A program made the position numbers and the translations under genes. From assembly GCA_026713105.1 (NCBI GenBank), contig JAPOPC010000018.1, positions 124,001-188,000 of the forward strand: a stretch of 64,000 nt of DNA, read 5' to 3'. Below are positions 25,645-34,421 of this stretch, one piece after another. Every line of letters begins with the position of its first letter. The first letter of the stretch is position 1. Below the pieces are notes generated by a model that was given only the letters and a program-made list of their open reading frames with translations, made no database searches and was not told the origin of the DNA. This DNA comes from Acidimicrobiaceae bacterium (lineage in GTDB: Bacteria; Actinomycetota; Acidimicrobiia; Acidimicrobiales; Poriferisodalaceae).

Positions 25645-26217
25645 ATGGCCGACACCATTGCGAAGCGCACGACTGCAGTGACGCCGCGGGGGGTCAATCA
25701 CCTCGTGCTGAACGTCCGCAACATGGAGGAATCGCATCACTTCTGGAGCGATCTGCTGGGGTTCAAGCAGGTCGGAGCGTTGGACTCGGACAAGTACAAC
25801 GTCCCCCCCAACAAGATGCAGTTCTACAGCGGTGTCATCGACAACGTGAATCACCACGATGTCGCCTTGGTAGAGATACCCCAGCTGCCCGAGGCTCCCG
25901 AGCAATGGGACATGTTCTCGGGCGCAAGCGCGGTCAATCACATTGCCATCGCGTACCCCGACAGGGAGTCCTGGCTGGAGCAGGTGCAATTCCTCAAGGA
26001 AAACGGCGTCAAGATGAACCTGCGGGTCGACCACGGCATGACTCACAGCGTGTACATCAACGATCCCAACGGCTATGGCGTCGAGGTGCTCTACGAGCTG
26101 CCCGCCGAGGTCTGGGAACACGACATCAATGGTGCTCTCAACTACGCGGTGACCCTCCCCGAGGAAGATCTGTTGGTCGACACCACCGACTACGAGACCA
26201 ACTTCGACCCAAGCTGA
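25645..26217 (+). CDS. VOC-family extradiol-type dioxygenase
   Basis: This 190-residue protein has two vicinal-oxygen-chelate modules. Candidate metal ligands are H19 (VNHLVLNV), H99 (VNHIAIAYP) and E147 (YGVEVLYE), the His-His-Glu set of type I extradiol dioxygenases such as catechol 2,3-dioxygenase. The NGYGVEVLYELPAEVW end resembles that group. ATG 25645 follows GGGGGTAGCTC. Ring cleavage of a catecholic substrate would fit the HpaB-type hydroxylase encoded 1.3 kb downstream. Other VOC activities such as isomerase or lyase cannot be excluded. Confidence 0.82.
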   Translation: MADTIAKRTTAVTPRGVNHLVLNVRNMEESHHFWSDLLGFKQVGALDSDKYNVPPNKMQFYSGVIDNVNHHDVALVEIPQLPEAPEQWDMFSGASAVNHIAIAYPDRESWLEQVQFLKENGVKMNLRVDHGMTHSVYINDPNGYGVEVLYELPAEVWEHDINGALNYAVTLPEEDLLVDTTDYETNFDPS

Positions 26218-26296
26218 ATTCGGCTCGTCCGGACTGCCTCGTCACGTCCATTCCCGCCACGGCTCCGTGATCGTGGCGCGCCCCTAGGAGTTATTG

Positions 26297-27265
26297 ATGC
26301 GCGCAATCCAGGTAACTGAACCAGGCGGGCCTGAAGCGCTCGTTTGGACCGAAGTCGACGACCCGGTCACTGAGGCCGGAATGCTGGTCGTCGATGTTGA
26401 CGCCGCCGGGGTGAATTACATCGACACGTACCACCGCAGCGGCCTCTACCCCATGCCGCTCCCGTTCATCGCGGGCGTGGAGGGTGCCGGCACCGTCGCC
26501 GAGGTCGGCGAAGGCGTCGAGGGGTTCGCGGTCGGCGACCAGGTGGCCTGGACCGGGCACCCCGGCACCTATGCGGAGAAGGCCCGAGTCCCCGCCCGCG
26601 TGGCAGTCGTGCTGCCCGAAGGGGCCAGTACCGAACTGGGTGCCGCCACGATGCTGCAGGGCATGACCGCCCACTTTCTGGCCTGCTCGACGTTTCCGCT
26701 GGAGCCGGGTCACCGCTGCCTGATCCATGCCGGTGCTGGTGGTGTGGGGCTGCTGCTCATCCAGATCGCCAAGCTGCGCGGTGCCGAAGTCTTCACGACG
26801 GTGGGCACTGCGCAGAAGGCTGAGCTGGCGGCGGGCGCTGGCGCCGACCACGTCATCAATTACCGCGACGAGGACTTCGGCGACGCCGTCGAGCGGATTG
26901 CCGGGCCGCGGCCGTTGGATGTGGTCTATGACGGCGTCGGTGCCGACACGTTCGACCGCGGCCTCGACGTCCTGCGTCCGCGCGGGACGATGGCCACCTT
27001 CGGCAATGCCTCAGGTCCGGTGCCGCCGATGGCGCCGCTGCGTCTGTCGACCGGCGGGTCGCTGTTTCTCACCCGGCCGACGCTCGGCGACCACACCGCC
27101 ACCCGTGCAGAGCTGGAAGACCGGGCCAACGACCTGTTCGGCTGGATCGCCGAGGGCCGACTCGATGTGCGCATCGGCGCTCGCTTCGCGATGTCCGAAG
27201 CGCGGGCGGCTCACGAGGCTCTGCAGGGCCGCGCGACGACCGGCAAGGTTCTGCTCATTCCCTGA
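26297..27265 (+). CDS. NADPH:quinone oxidoreductase-like (Qor) medium-chain dehydrogenase
   Basis: This 322-residue zinc-independent MDR reductase has an N-terminal GroES-like domain (GVNYIDTYHRSGLYPMPLPFIAGVEGAGTV). The nucleotide-binding half contains HAGAGGVGLLLIQIAKLRGA, the AGGVG loop of quinone oxidoreductases. No catalytic or structural zinc cysteines are present. ATG 26297 has AGGAG seven bases upstream; an in-frame TTG at 26294 is less likely. It likely reduces a quinone or enone intermediate. The dispersed repeat copy A begins exactly at its stop codon. Confidence 0.9.
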   Translation: MRAIQVTEPGGPEALVWTEVDDPVTEAGMLVVDVDAAGVNYIDTYHRSGLYPMPLPFIAGVEGAGTVAEVGEGVEGFAVGDQVAWTGHPGTYAEKARVPARVAVVLPEGASTELGAATMLQGMTAHFLACSTFPLEPGHRCLIHAGAGGVGLLLIQIAKLRGAEVFTTVGTAQKAELAAGAGADHVINYRDEDFGDAVERIAGPRPLDVVYDGVGADTFDRGLDVLRPRGTMATFGNASGPVPPMAPLRLSTGGSLFLTRPTLGDHTATRAELEDRANDLFGWIAEGRLDVRIGARFAMSEARAAHEALQGRATTGKVLLIP

Positions 27266-27355
27266 GAGGCTGAGCCGAACGGCGAAGCCGTGGCCCGAGC
27301 GGCCCGTGAGCGACAGCGAACAAGAGCGGGAAGCAAAAGGTGATGCGAAGGAACG
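27263..27355 (-). repeat. Dispersed intergenic repeat, copy A
   Basis: Read on the minus strand, this roughly 90-bp element has CCCGCTCTTGTTCG, then CTCACGGGCCGCTCGGGCCA, then CGGCTTCGCC and CGGCTCAGCCTC. The core matches copies at 31961-32060 and 57040-57126 almost base for base. It begins at the qor stop codon (TGAGAGGCTGAGCC) and lies in the gap before the HpaB-type gene. Confidence 0.75.
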
Positions 27356-27489
27356 TTCTGCCAATCCGCGCACGCTCTAAGCTGCGGCACCAAGCTGAAC
27401 CGGCTCAGTTTTGCGCTGAGTCCAGAATCCCGATCTGCGTCCTGCGTTAGTGTCGGGGCCGCGTTCAGGGGAATGTGACAGGGGGAGCT

Positions 27490-29055
27490 ATGAGCGAATC
27501 AGTCGAGACATGGTCGCCGATGACCGGCGACGAGTACATCGAAAGCCTGCGCGACGGGCGCACGGTGTACTTCCAGGGCGACAAGGTTCGAGACGTCACC
27601 ACGCACCCGGCGTTCCGAAACAGCGTGCGCTCGATCGCCCGGCTGTACGACGCACTGCACGATCCCGACCAGCAAGACGTGCTGATGTGTGACACCGACA
27701 CCGGATCGGGCGGCAAGACCCACAAGTTCTTCCGTGTGCCCCACAGCGCTGATGATCTCGTCGGTGCCCGGGACGCAATTGCCGGCTGGCAGCGCTTGAC
27801 CTACGGGTGGATGGGCCGCAGCCCCGACTACAAGGCCTCGTTCTTGGGCACGCTGGGCGCCTTTCCGGAGTTCTACGGCGACTACAGCGAGAACGCCCAG
27901 TACTGGTATCGCCGCAGCCAGGAAGAGGTGTCGTATTGGAATCACGCCATCGTTCACCCGCCGGTCGACCGCCACCTCGGTGCTGACCAGGTTGCCGATG
28001 TCTGCATGCACGTCGAACGGGAGACCGACAACGGTCTCGTCGTGTCGGGCGCGAAGGTGGTGGCCACGGGCTCGGCATTGACCCACTACAACTTCATTGC
28101 CCATTTCGGCCCCGTGCCGTTGCAAGATCCCCAGTACGCGATCGTTTGCACGACGCCGATGGAAGCCGATGGCGTGAAGCTCATCTGCCGCAACTCCTAT
28201 GAGCTGCAGGCGGCAGCCACCGGCAGCGTGTTCGACTACCCCCTGTCGAGCCGGTTGGATGAGAACGACTCGATCCTGGTGTTCGACAAGGTGTTGATCC
28301 CGTGGGAGAACGTGTTCCTCTACGGCGACCTTGAGAACGCCAACAATTTCTTCCCCGCGTCGGGCTTCATCCCGCGCTTCACGTTCCATGGGCTGGCCCG
28401 ACTGTGCGTGAAGCTGGACTTCATCGCCGGCCTGCTGTCGAAAGCGCTGCGGGCGACTGGCACCCGTGGGTTCCGGGGCGTGCAGGCCAACCTGGGTGAG
28501 GTGATCGCCATCCGCAACCTGATGTGGGGCCTCAGCGATGCCATGGCCAAGAGCCCCGACCCGTGGGAGAACGGTGCGGTGCAGCCCGCGCTGCTCTATG
28601 GCATGGCCTACCGCACGTTCACGCCGTACTTTTACCCGCGCATCAAGGACATCGTGGAATCGGTCGTCGGATCGGGGTTGATCTACGTCAACTCCAATGC
28701 GAAGGACTTCAGCTCTGACGAGATCCGGCCGTACCTGGAGCGCTACGTGCGGGGCTCGAACGACATCCCCGCGATGGAGCGGATGAAGATCATGAAGTTG
28801 CTGTGGGATGCCATGGGCAGCGAATTCGGTGGCCGCCATGAGCTGTACGAGCGCAACTACGCCGGCAACAACGAGCAGATCCGCTACGAGAACCTCGATG
28901 TGGCCGACTTCGAAATCCCCGGCATGGGCTCGATGACGCAGATGCTGGAGGGCTTCGCCGAGCAGTGCATGTCCGAGTACGACCTCGACGGCTGGAACCT
29001 GCCGGGCTTCTTCAACCCCGACGACGTCTCCATCGTGGGTCGCGACTGGGACTGA
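27490..29055 (+). CDS. HpaB-type flavin-dependent aromatic hydroxylase
   Basis: This 521-residue protein is of the 4-hydroxyphenylacetate 3-monooxygenase large-subunit family. It needs reduced FAD from a partner reductase and hydroxylates phenolic rings. Typical features are [22 protein letters not shown] at the start, [25 protein letters not shown] in the middle, [13 protein letters not shown], and [43 protein letters not shown] in the C-terminal helical domain. ATG 27490 follows GGGGGAGCT. No HpaC-like reductase is seen nearby; the LLM proteins might supply reduced flavin, but that is only a guess. Confidence 0.92.
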   Translation: MSESVETWSPMTGDEYIESLRDGRTVYFQGDKVRDVTTHPAFRNSVRSIARLYDALHDPDQQDVLMCDTDTGSGGKTHKFFRVPHSADDLVGARDAIAGWQRLTYGWMGRSPDYKASFLGTLGAFPEFYGDYSENAQYWYRRSQEEVSYWNHAIVHPPVDRHLGADQVADVCMHVERETDNGLVVSGAKVVATGSALTHYNFIAHFGPVPLQDPQYAIVCTTPMEADGVKLICRNSYELQAAATGSVFDYPLSSRLDENDSILVFDKVLIPWENVFLYGDLENANNFFPASGFIPRFTFHGLARLCVKLDFIAGLLSKALRATGTRGFRGVQANLGEVIAIRNLMWGLSDAMAKSPDPWENGAVQPALLYGMAYRTFTPYFYPRIKDIVESVVGSGLIYVNSNAKDFSSDEIRPYLERYVRGSNDIPAMERMKIMKLLWDAMGSEFGGRHELYERNYAGNNEQIRYENLDVADFEIPGMGSMTQMLEGFAEQCMSEYDLDGWNLPGFFNPDDVSIVGRDWD

Positions 29056-29175
29056 GCCCAGCGCCGTTCGTTGCTGCGCGGCAGCAGCGCCAGTCACAAC
29101 GCAGAGTCGAACGCGGAGTAGATTTTTTTCCGACGAGCCGCGCCCGCTGCCTTTCTGCCGTCCAAGGAGCACACC

Positions 29176-30471
29176 GTGAAGTCCATCTTCTTCCACCTGA
29201 TGCCGTACCCGGAGCTCCCGCCGGACTTTCCCGAACAGCACCGTTCGGTGTGGGTCGATATCGACCCCAAGCTCTACGACCCCGCTGTCGGCCACCGGAC
29301 CTACAACGCGTATCTCGATCAGCTCGAATTTGCGGGCCAGTGCGGGTTCGACGCCGTGGGCATCAACGAGCACCACTCGAATGGCTACGGGCTGATGCCG
29401 AGCCCGAACATCATCGCTGCGGCGCTGTCTCGCAACTGCCCAGACACCAACATCGTCGTGCTGGGCGACTCGGTGGCCCTGTACAACCCGCCGCTGAGGG
29501 TGGCCGAGGAGATCGCCATGCTCGACGGCATCACCGGCGGGCGCATGATCGCGGGCTTCCCGGTGGGCTCACCGATGGACACCATCTACGCCTACGGCCA
29601 GAATCCCGCCACGCTGCGGGAGCGCTACCACGAAGGCGTCGATCTCATCAGGCAGGCGTGGACGTCGGACGAGGTGTTCAGCTTCAACGGCAACTACAAC
29701 AAGCTGCGCTACGTCAACGTGTGGCCCCGCCCCGTGCAGCAGCCCCACCCGCCGATCTGGATTCCCGGCGGCGGCTCGGTCGACACTTGGGACTGGTGCG
29801 CCGCTGAGGATCTTGTGTACTGCTACCTGAGCTACTTCGGCTACAAGGCCGGGCTGCGCACCATGCAGGGGTTCTGGAAGAAGGTCCAGGACTTGGGCAA
29901 GGAAACCAACCCGTTCCAGGGCGGCTTCGCTCAGTTCATTGCCGTGGCCGACACTGAGGCCGAGGCGTGGGATCTGTACCGCGAGCCGGCCGAGTACTTC
30001 TTCAACACCTGCCTGCACGTGTACGCCGGCTACGCAGACCCGCCCGGCTACAAGACGCCCAACACAGTGCGTGCCGGGGTGGAAGGCATGGTCGAGCGGG
30101 CCGCCCGGGAGGCCACCGCCCGCCGCGAGGCCAATGCAGCCGATGCTGCCAAGGCAGGCGCAGCGAAGGCGTCGTACGGCTCGAAGAAGCTGACCTTCGA
30201 GGCAATGGTCGAGAAGGGCTACATCATCTTGGGCAATCCCACCCAGGTCACCGAGCAGGTGCACGAGCTGGCCACCACCATGAACGTCGGTCATCTGATG
30301 GTCTTCAGCCACTTCGGCAACATGGATCCCGAGCTGGTGAAGATGAACACCGAGATGTACGCGACCAAGGTGATGCCCGAGGTCGCCGGTCTGTTCGAGG
30401 ACGAGTACGAGGATCACTGGTGGCCCAAGGCCGACCATCAGCTCGCACCGGTCGGAAGCCGCGCCCAGTGA
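29176..30471 (+). CDS. LLM-class flavin-dependent monooxygenase
   Basis: This 431-residue luciferase-like TIM-barrel protein shows FAGQCGFDAVGINEHHSNGYGLMPSPNIIAAALS, then GDSVALYNPPLRVAEEIAMLDGITGGRMIAGFPVGS, and WPRPVQQPHPPIWIPGGGS. It is longer than most family members, with an Ala/Glu-rich insertion at about 295-335. GTG 29176 follows AAGGAGC. The stop overlaps the start of the alpha/beta hydrolase, so the two form a unit about 120 bp after the HpaB-type gene. The likely role is oxidation of a heteroatom or ketone in the same pathway. Confidence 0.88.
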   Translation: MKSIFFHLMPYPELPPDFPEQHRSVWVDIDPKLYDPAVGHRTYNAYLDQLEFAGQCGFDAVGINEHHSNGYGLMPSPNIIAAALSRNCPDTNIVVLGDSVALYNPPLRVAEEIAMLDGITGGRMIAGFPVGSPMDTIYAYGQNPATLRERYHEGVDLIRQAWTSDEVFSFNGNYNKLRYVNVWPRPVQQPHPPIWIPGGGSVDTWDWCAAEDLVYCYLSYFGYKAGLRTMQGFWKKVQDLGKETNPFQGGFAQFIAVADTEAEAWDLYREPAEYFFNTCLHVYAGYADPPGYKTPNTVRAGVEGMVERAAREATARREANAADAAKAGAAKASYGSKKLTFEAMVEKGYIILGNPTQVTEQVHELATTMNVGHLMVFSHFGNMDPELVKMNTEMYATKVMPEVAGLFEDEYEDHWWPKADHQLAPVGSRAQ

Positions 30472-31280
30472 GCGCAGCCACACCGCTGGCCGGTCACTTC
30501 GCGCCGAGCTCGCTGCCATATCGAGACGGGCACATCGGCCTCGTCGAGCTGGGCGAGGGCCCGACCGTGGGCTACCTCCACGGGATGCTCGGCAATCCGG
30601 GCCCCCACGCCGTGCTGGAGCAATTGGCCGCCGCGGGGCATCGCGTGGTGGCGCCGAGCCTGCCGGGATTCACCGGCTCGAGCGAGCCTGATGGATTGCG
30701 CACCCTGCACGACTGGGTGGTCGCCACCAGTGAGGTCATCGACGTGGCCGGGCTGACCGGCGCCCCGCTGGTGGCCTCCAGCGTGGGCGCGATGATGGCG
30801 CTCGAAGTCGCAGCGGTCCGGCCCGAGGCCTTCGGGCCGATGGTGCTGGTGGCGCCGTTCGGCCTGTGGGACGACGACGACCCGGTTGCCGACCCGTTCG
30901 GCACGACGCTGAGCGTGCAGAGAGCAATGCTGACCGAAGACGCCGCGGCATCAGCGGCGTTCTTCGACGACCCCGCAGATCTGCCCGCCGACATGGTGGT
31001 GGAGCACGGCGTGCACCGCTATCTCACACGCACCGCCGCGGCACAGTTGATCTGGCCACTGCCCGAGTGGGGACTGGCACAGCGGCTGCACCGGGTCACC
31101 AACCCCGTGACGCTCGTGCACGGCGCCAAGGACCGGATCATCCCCGCGTCATACCTAGGGCGCTGGGCGAAGGCACTGCCGAACGTGGTGAGCACCCATC
31201 TGGTGGACGACGCCGGCCACCAAGCCGACTTCGACCAACCCGCCCAAATAGCCAAGATCGCAGCCGCCGCGTTCGCCTAG
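30468..31280 (+). CDS. Alpha/beta hydrolase
   Basis: This 270-residue hydrolase has a nucleophile elbow ASSVGAM (Ser at about residue 97), an oxyanion region YLHGMLGNPG, a late acid in LVHGAKDRIIP and the catalytic histidine in DDAGHQADFD. This is the fold of meta-cleavage-product hydrolases and related esterases. GTG 30468 overlaps the upstream LLM stop (GTGA). A longer open frame begins at 29967 but is a shadow of the LLM gene. Together with the VOC dioxygenase it could complete ring cleavage, though the two are not adjacent. Confidence 0.88.
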   Translation: MSAATPLAGHFAPSSLPYRDGHIGLVELGEGPTVGYLHGMLGNPGPHAVLEQLAAAGHRVVAPSLPGFTGSSEPDGLRTLHDWVVATSEVIDVAGLTGAPLVASSVGAMMALEVAAVRPEAFGPMVLVAPFGLWDDDDPVADPFGTTLSVQRAMLTEDAAASAAFFDDPADLPADMVVEHGVHRYLTRTAAAQLIWPLPEWGLAQRLHRVTNPVTLVHGAKDRIIPASYLGRWAKALPNVVSTHLVDDAGHQADFDQPAQIAKIAAAAFA

Positions 31281-31310
31281 GGACTCGAGCCGTTAGGCAC
31301 AGATGCCATA

Positions 31311-31462
31311 GCGGTGGAGGCGGCAGGAGACTCTGCGACGTTGCGACCGGTTCCCTATTGCATGCACCGTGATGTGTCGATGACGTCGGCAAGAAATGCG
31401 GTGAGGTGCGCATCTCTCGCCCGCTGGATCGCGGGAGCAGAGGGTTCTGCCGCCTCCACCGC
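31311..31462. ncRNA. Long inverted repeat, candidate structured RNA or terminator, between convergent genes
   Basis: GCGGTGGAGGCGGCAG (31311-31326) is perfectly complementary to CTGCCGCCTCCACCGC (31447-31462). After four unpaired bases on each side, CTCTGC (31331-31336) pairs with GCAGAG (31437-31442). About 100 bases lie inside. It fills the 194-bp gap between the convergent hydrolase and smpB genes. A tmRNA was considered because of smpB, but its 5' and T-loop landmarks are not present. Its function is unknown. Confidence 0.5.
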
Positions 31463-31474
31463 GGACGCGCGTTG

Positions 31475-31972
31475 CTAGGCAGAGCGGTCTCGCAGCGCCC
31501 GCTGGGCCTCGCGGTCGGTTTCTCGTTTGCGGATGGCCTGGCGCTTGTCGTACAGGCGGCGGCCCCGGGCGAGGGCGAGCTCCAGCTTGGCCCGCCCGTC
31601 GCGGAAGTAGATCTCGAGTGGGATGAGCTGCAAGCGGTCCTGTTCGGTGCGTGCCCGCAGCCGGTTGATCTCGGCGCGGTGCATGAGCAGCTTGCGGGGA
31701 CGCTCGACGTCGTGGCCCAAGGTGGGCGAGGCGTGAATCCACGGGGCGATATGCAGACCCATCAGCCACATCTCGTTGTCGCGCACCCGGGCGTAGGCAT
31801 CGCTCATCTGAGCGCCCCCGCTGCGCAGCGACTTCACTTCGGAGCCGCGCAAGACCATGCCGCACTCGAAGGTGTCGAGCACCTCGTAGTTGCGGCGCGC
31901 ACGTCGGTTAGACGCCACGACAGCCCGTTCTGTCGAGGACGCGCCGATAGGTGAGGCGTCTCGTTGCGTCAC
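31475..31972 (-). CDS. smpB: SsrA-binding protein SmpB
   Basis: This 165-residue partner of tmRNA in trans-translation shows NRRARRNYEVLDTFECGMVLRGSEVKSLRSGGAQMSDAYARVRDNEMWLMGLHIAPW, and the conserved C-terminal tail RLYDKRQAIRKRETDREAQR. GTG 31972 is chosen because CGGGAGGAAA lies 4-13 bases upstream and the length then matches the family. A downstream GTG at 31918 starts right at NRRARRN and is an alternative. The start and ribosome-binding site lie inside dispersed repeat copy B. No ssrA gene was found nearby. Confidence 0.92.
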   Translation of the reverse strand: MTQRDASPIGASSTERAVVASNRRARRNYEVLDTFECGMVLRGSEVKSLRSGGAQMSDAYARVRDNEMWLMGLHIAPWIHASPTLGHDVERPRKLLMHRAEINRLRARTEQDRLQLIPLEIYFRDGRAKLELALARGRRLYDKRQAIRKRETDREAQRALRDRSA

Positions 31973-32060
31973 CTGTTTCCTCCCGCTCTTGTTCCCTATT
32001 CTCATGCGATTGGGCTCACGGGCCGCTCGGGCCACGGCTTCGCCTATCGGCTCAGCCTCG
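31961..32060 (+). repeat. Dispersed intergenic repeat, copy B
   Basis: The element contains CCCGCTCTTGTTCC, then CTCACGGGCCGCTCGGGCCA, CGGCTTCGCC and CGGCTCAGCCTC. It matches copy A (27263-27355, opposite strand) with a few substitutions and an extra dozen bases between the two blocks. It overlaps the smpB ribosome-binding site and first codons, so the element now supplies that gene's translation start. Confidence 0.75.
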
Positions 32061-32243
32061 CGGTCACGAAGTCGAGGGTACGGCTGACGGCGGTCGCGCT
32101 TGCGCAGCGGTTGCGGCGCGGCAGTAGGCGGCAGGCACTGCGACCCGTAGAATCCTGAGTGATTCGGTCGGGAATTGTGCTGGCGCGGTTGCCTTGCCCC
32201 GACCAGGAACCGCCTACCTTGCGCCGCCCAACCGGGAGTTCCG

Positions 32244-32519
32244 ATGGCTGTCACCGTCCGCTTGCCCACCGTCCTGCGTCCGCACGCCAACGGGCAGTCG
32301 CAGATCGCTGCCGAGGGCAGCACCGTGTCCGAAGCGGTGTCGTGGCTGGTCGGCGAATTCCCCGGCATCGCCCCCAACTTGCTCGCCGAAGACGGCAGCT
32401 TGCACCGATTCGTGAACGTCTATGTCAACGACGAGGACGTTCGGTACCTCTCCCAGATGGACACGGCGCTGTCTGACGGTGACGAGCTGTCGATCCTGCC
32501 GGCCGTCGCCGGCGGCTGA
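32244..32519 (+). CDS. cysO: CysO-like sulfur-carrier protein (MoaD/ThiS family)
   Basis: This 91-residue ubiquitin-like protein ends in the diglycine AVAGG, the site of thiocarboxylation. VTVRLPTVLRPHANGQ at the start and LSDGDELSILPAVAGG at the end match the MoaD/ThiS fold. The cysM gene starts 43 bp downstream, so the CysO role (sulfide donor for cysteine synthesis in M. tuberculosis) is favoured over molybdopterin synthesis. ATG 32244 follows GGGAGTTCC. The Mec+ protease that frees cysteine from CysO in mycobacteria is not encoded beside it. Confidence 0.88.
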   Translation: MAVTVRLPTVLRPHANGQSQIAAEGSTVSEAVSWLVGEFPGIAPNLLAEDGSLHRFVNVYVNDEDVRYLSQMDTALSDGDELSILPAVAGG

Positions 32520-32562
32520 GCCGGTCCGGCCCAGCACCGGCTCCCAGCGGCAGAACCGGCAC

Positions 32563-33510
32563 GTGGCCGTTTATCGCTCCGTTGACGAGCTGATCGGCGG
32601 CACTCCCACCCTTGACGTCAGCCAGCTCAGCCCCAACCCCTCGGTCGCGCTCTACGCCAAGCTGGAAGGGCAGAACCCGACCGGCTCAGTGAAGGACCGG
32701 GTGGCGCTCGCCATGTTGGACCGTGCCGAGGCCGAGGGCCGTCTGGCGCCGGGATCGGTGATCATCGAACCCTCATCGGGCAATACCGGCATCGCGCTGG
32801 CCATGCTCGGGCAGCGCCGCGGCTACCGGGTGAAGATCGTGCTGCCCGGCAACGTCACCGCCGAGCGACGCCAGATGCTCGAGATCTTCGGCGCCGAGAT
32901 CATCGCTAGTCCGGCCGAGCAGGGCTCCAATGGCGCTGTGCGGCTCGCATTGGAACTGGCCGAGGCGAACCCCGACTGGACGATGCTCTACCAGTACGGG
33001 AACGAGGCCAATCCCGAGGTGCACTACCGCACCACCGGCCCCGAGATCGTGGCCGATATCCCAACCATCACCCACTTTGTTGCAGGGCTCGGCACGAGCG
33101 GCACGCTGCTGGGTGTCGGTCGGTACCTCAAGGAACACGCGCCCGCGGTGCAGGTGTGGGCCGTCGAGCCGCCGGCGGGCGAACAGGTCGAGGGATTGCG
33201 CAGCCTCGACGACGGTTACGTGCCGCCCATCTTTGAGCGTTGGGGAGGCGTCGACCTGCTCGACCGCAAGATGATCGTCCGTCCACGCGAGTCGATCGAG
33301 GCGACGCGGATGCTGGCGACGGAAGGCGTGTTCTCGGGCATCTCGGGGGGGGCCGCGCTGGCCGGGGCCCGCAAGGCCGCCGACCGCATCGACGAAGGCG
33401 TCATCGTGTTCGTCGTCAGCGACCACGGCTGGAAATATCTCTCCGTCGGCGCGTGGACTGACGACCTTGACGCTGCGGCCGACCACGCCGCCAACGTCAT
33501 CTACTTCTGA
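32563..33510 (+). CDS. cysM: Cysteine synthase CysM
   Basis: This 315-residue PLP enzyme makes cysteine from an activated serine and sulfide or CysO thiocarboxylate. GQNPTGSVKDRVA carries the PLP lysine (K44), EPSSGNTGIALAM is the substrate loop, and GLGTSGTLLGVGRYLKE binds the PLP phosphate. GTG 32563 is the start by homology; the frame extends upstream without conserved sequence. Adjacency to cysO suggests the O-phosphoserine/CysO route of actinobacteria. The C-terminus FVVSDHGWKYLSVGAW matches the mycobacterial CysM type. Confidence 0.93.
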   Translation: MAVYRSVDELIGGTPTLDVSQLSPNPSVALYAKLEGQNPTGSVKDRVALAMLDRAEAEGRLAPGSVIIEPSSGNTGIALAMLGQRRGYRVKIVLPGNVTAERRQMLEIFGAEIIASPAEQGSNGAVRLALELAEANPDWTMLYQYGNEANPEVHYRTTGPEIVADIPTITHFVAGLGTSGTLLGVGRYLKEHAPAVQVWAVEPPAGEQVEGLRSLDDGYVPPIFERWGGVDLLDRKMIVRPRESIEATRMLATEGVFSGISGGAALAGARKAADRIDEGVIVFVVSDHGWKYLSVGAWTDDLDAAADHAANVIYF

Positions 33511-33570
33511 TTGTCTGCTCTGACGAGTCCTGCTGTTGATCTGTTGCCGAGCCGTCATACCGTTGCCGAG

Positions 33571-34362
33571 ATGGCGAAGCCGGGATCCCGTCGCCGAGTT
33601 GCAGCGCTCACCGCGGTCGTGGCGGCGCTGGCGGTGTCAGCAGCCGCGTGTACGGGCCCGCCCCTCGAGGTAGCTCCCGCGCCGACGTCCACCATGGCGC
33701 TGTCGCGTGACGTCACCGCGACGACGCTGCTGCCCGCCCAGCAGTCAGCCGAGCGTCCGGCGGCAGTCCTGGTGACCGTCCCCGTCGATGGCGCCGAGCC
33801 ACGCGGCGAAACCCCAACCGCTACGACAGCATCCGCGCGATTGGGGGCCGCCGCCGTTCCCCATCCCGAAGGAGTGGTGTTGGCAGGGGACGGTCTGGGC
33901 CTCGTGAGCTTCGGTGCTGGGGTGCCGGCGGCTCTGGATGTGCTGACCGACGCGCTCGGACAGCCGGTGGCCGACAGCGGCTGGATCGACACATTCTCGA
34001 TCTACGGCGACTGTCCCGGCAGCCGCCTTCGGGTCGTGGAATGGCCTGGTGTGCTGGCCATGTTCGGTGATCCAGAAGACGGGTACCAGCATCGCGACGC
34101 CGACGACGAGCACTTCATGACATGGCGGCTCGGCACATTCGGGCCCGATCCCTACATGCTGCGGACCGCTGAAGGGATCGGCGTCGGCGCGACGCGCGCC
34201 GAGGTTGCCGAGGCCTACGCGGCCGCCACCTTCCGCCCGGCAACGGCTACCGAGGCGCTCTCGGTGTTGCTTGCCACGAGAGGCGGCCGGCTCGTCGGCA
34301 TTTTCGATCAGTCGGAGGTCCTGCGATCGCTCGAAGCGGGGACGGCCTGCGCGACACGCTGA
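33571..34362 (+). CDS. Putative secreted lipoprotein
   Basis: This 263-residue protein has a charged start (MAKPGSRRR), a hydrophobic segment, and a lipobox VSAAAC giving a lipidated cysteine. A Thr/Pro-rich linker precedes a domain (about 80-260: GDGLGLVSFGAGVPAALDVLTDALGQP, then RLGTFGPDPYMLRTAEGIGVGATRAEVAEAY). That domain resembles actinobacterial lipoproteins of unknown function with repeated GVGATRAEV-type motifs. ATG 33571 is preferred to TTG 33511 because it begins a proper signal peptide. It is encoded between cysM and the metallo-beta-lactamase gene. No function is assigned. Confidence 0.7.
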   Translation: MAKPGSRRRVAALTAVVAALAVSAAACTGPPLEVAPAPTSTMALSRDVTATTLLPAQQSAERPAAVLVTVPVDGAEPRGETPTATTASARLGAAAVPHPEGVVLAGDGLGLVSFGAGVPAALDVLTDALGQPVADSGWIDTFSIYGDCPGSRLRVVEWPGVLAMFGDPEDGYQHRDADDEHFMTWRLGTFGPDPYMLRTAEGIGVGATRAEVAEAYAAATFRPATATEALSVLLATRGGRLVGIFDQSEVLRSLEAGTACATR

Positions 34363-34421
34363 CGCTGTTTGGCCGCGTCGCGATGTGAGCCGAGCGCTTC
34401 GCTTGCGTAGTATCGGCCTCC

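Noticed and set aside
27499-29376. 625-codon minus-strand open frame opposite the HpaB-type gene
   Set aside because: The plus-strand gene has clear family motifs; this frame is its antisense shadow.
31281-31474. tmRNA (ssrA) next to smpB
   Set aside because: The inverted repeat here lacks the tmRNA acceptor start, T-loop and tag-peptide frame, so only a generic structured element is reported.
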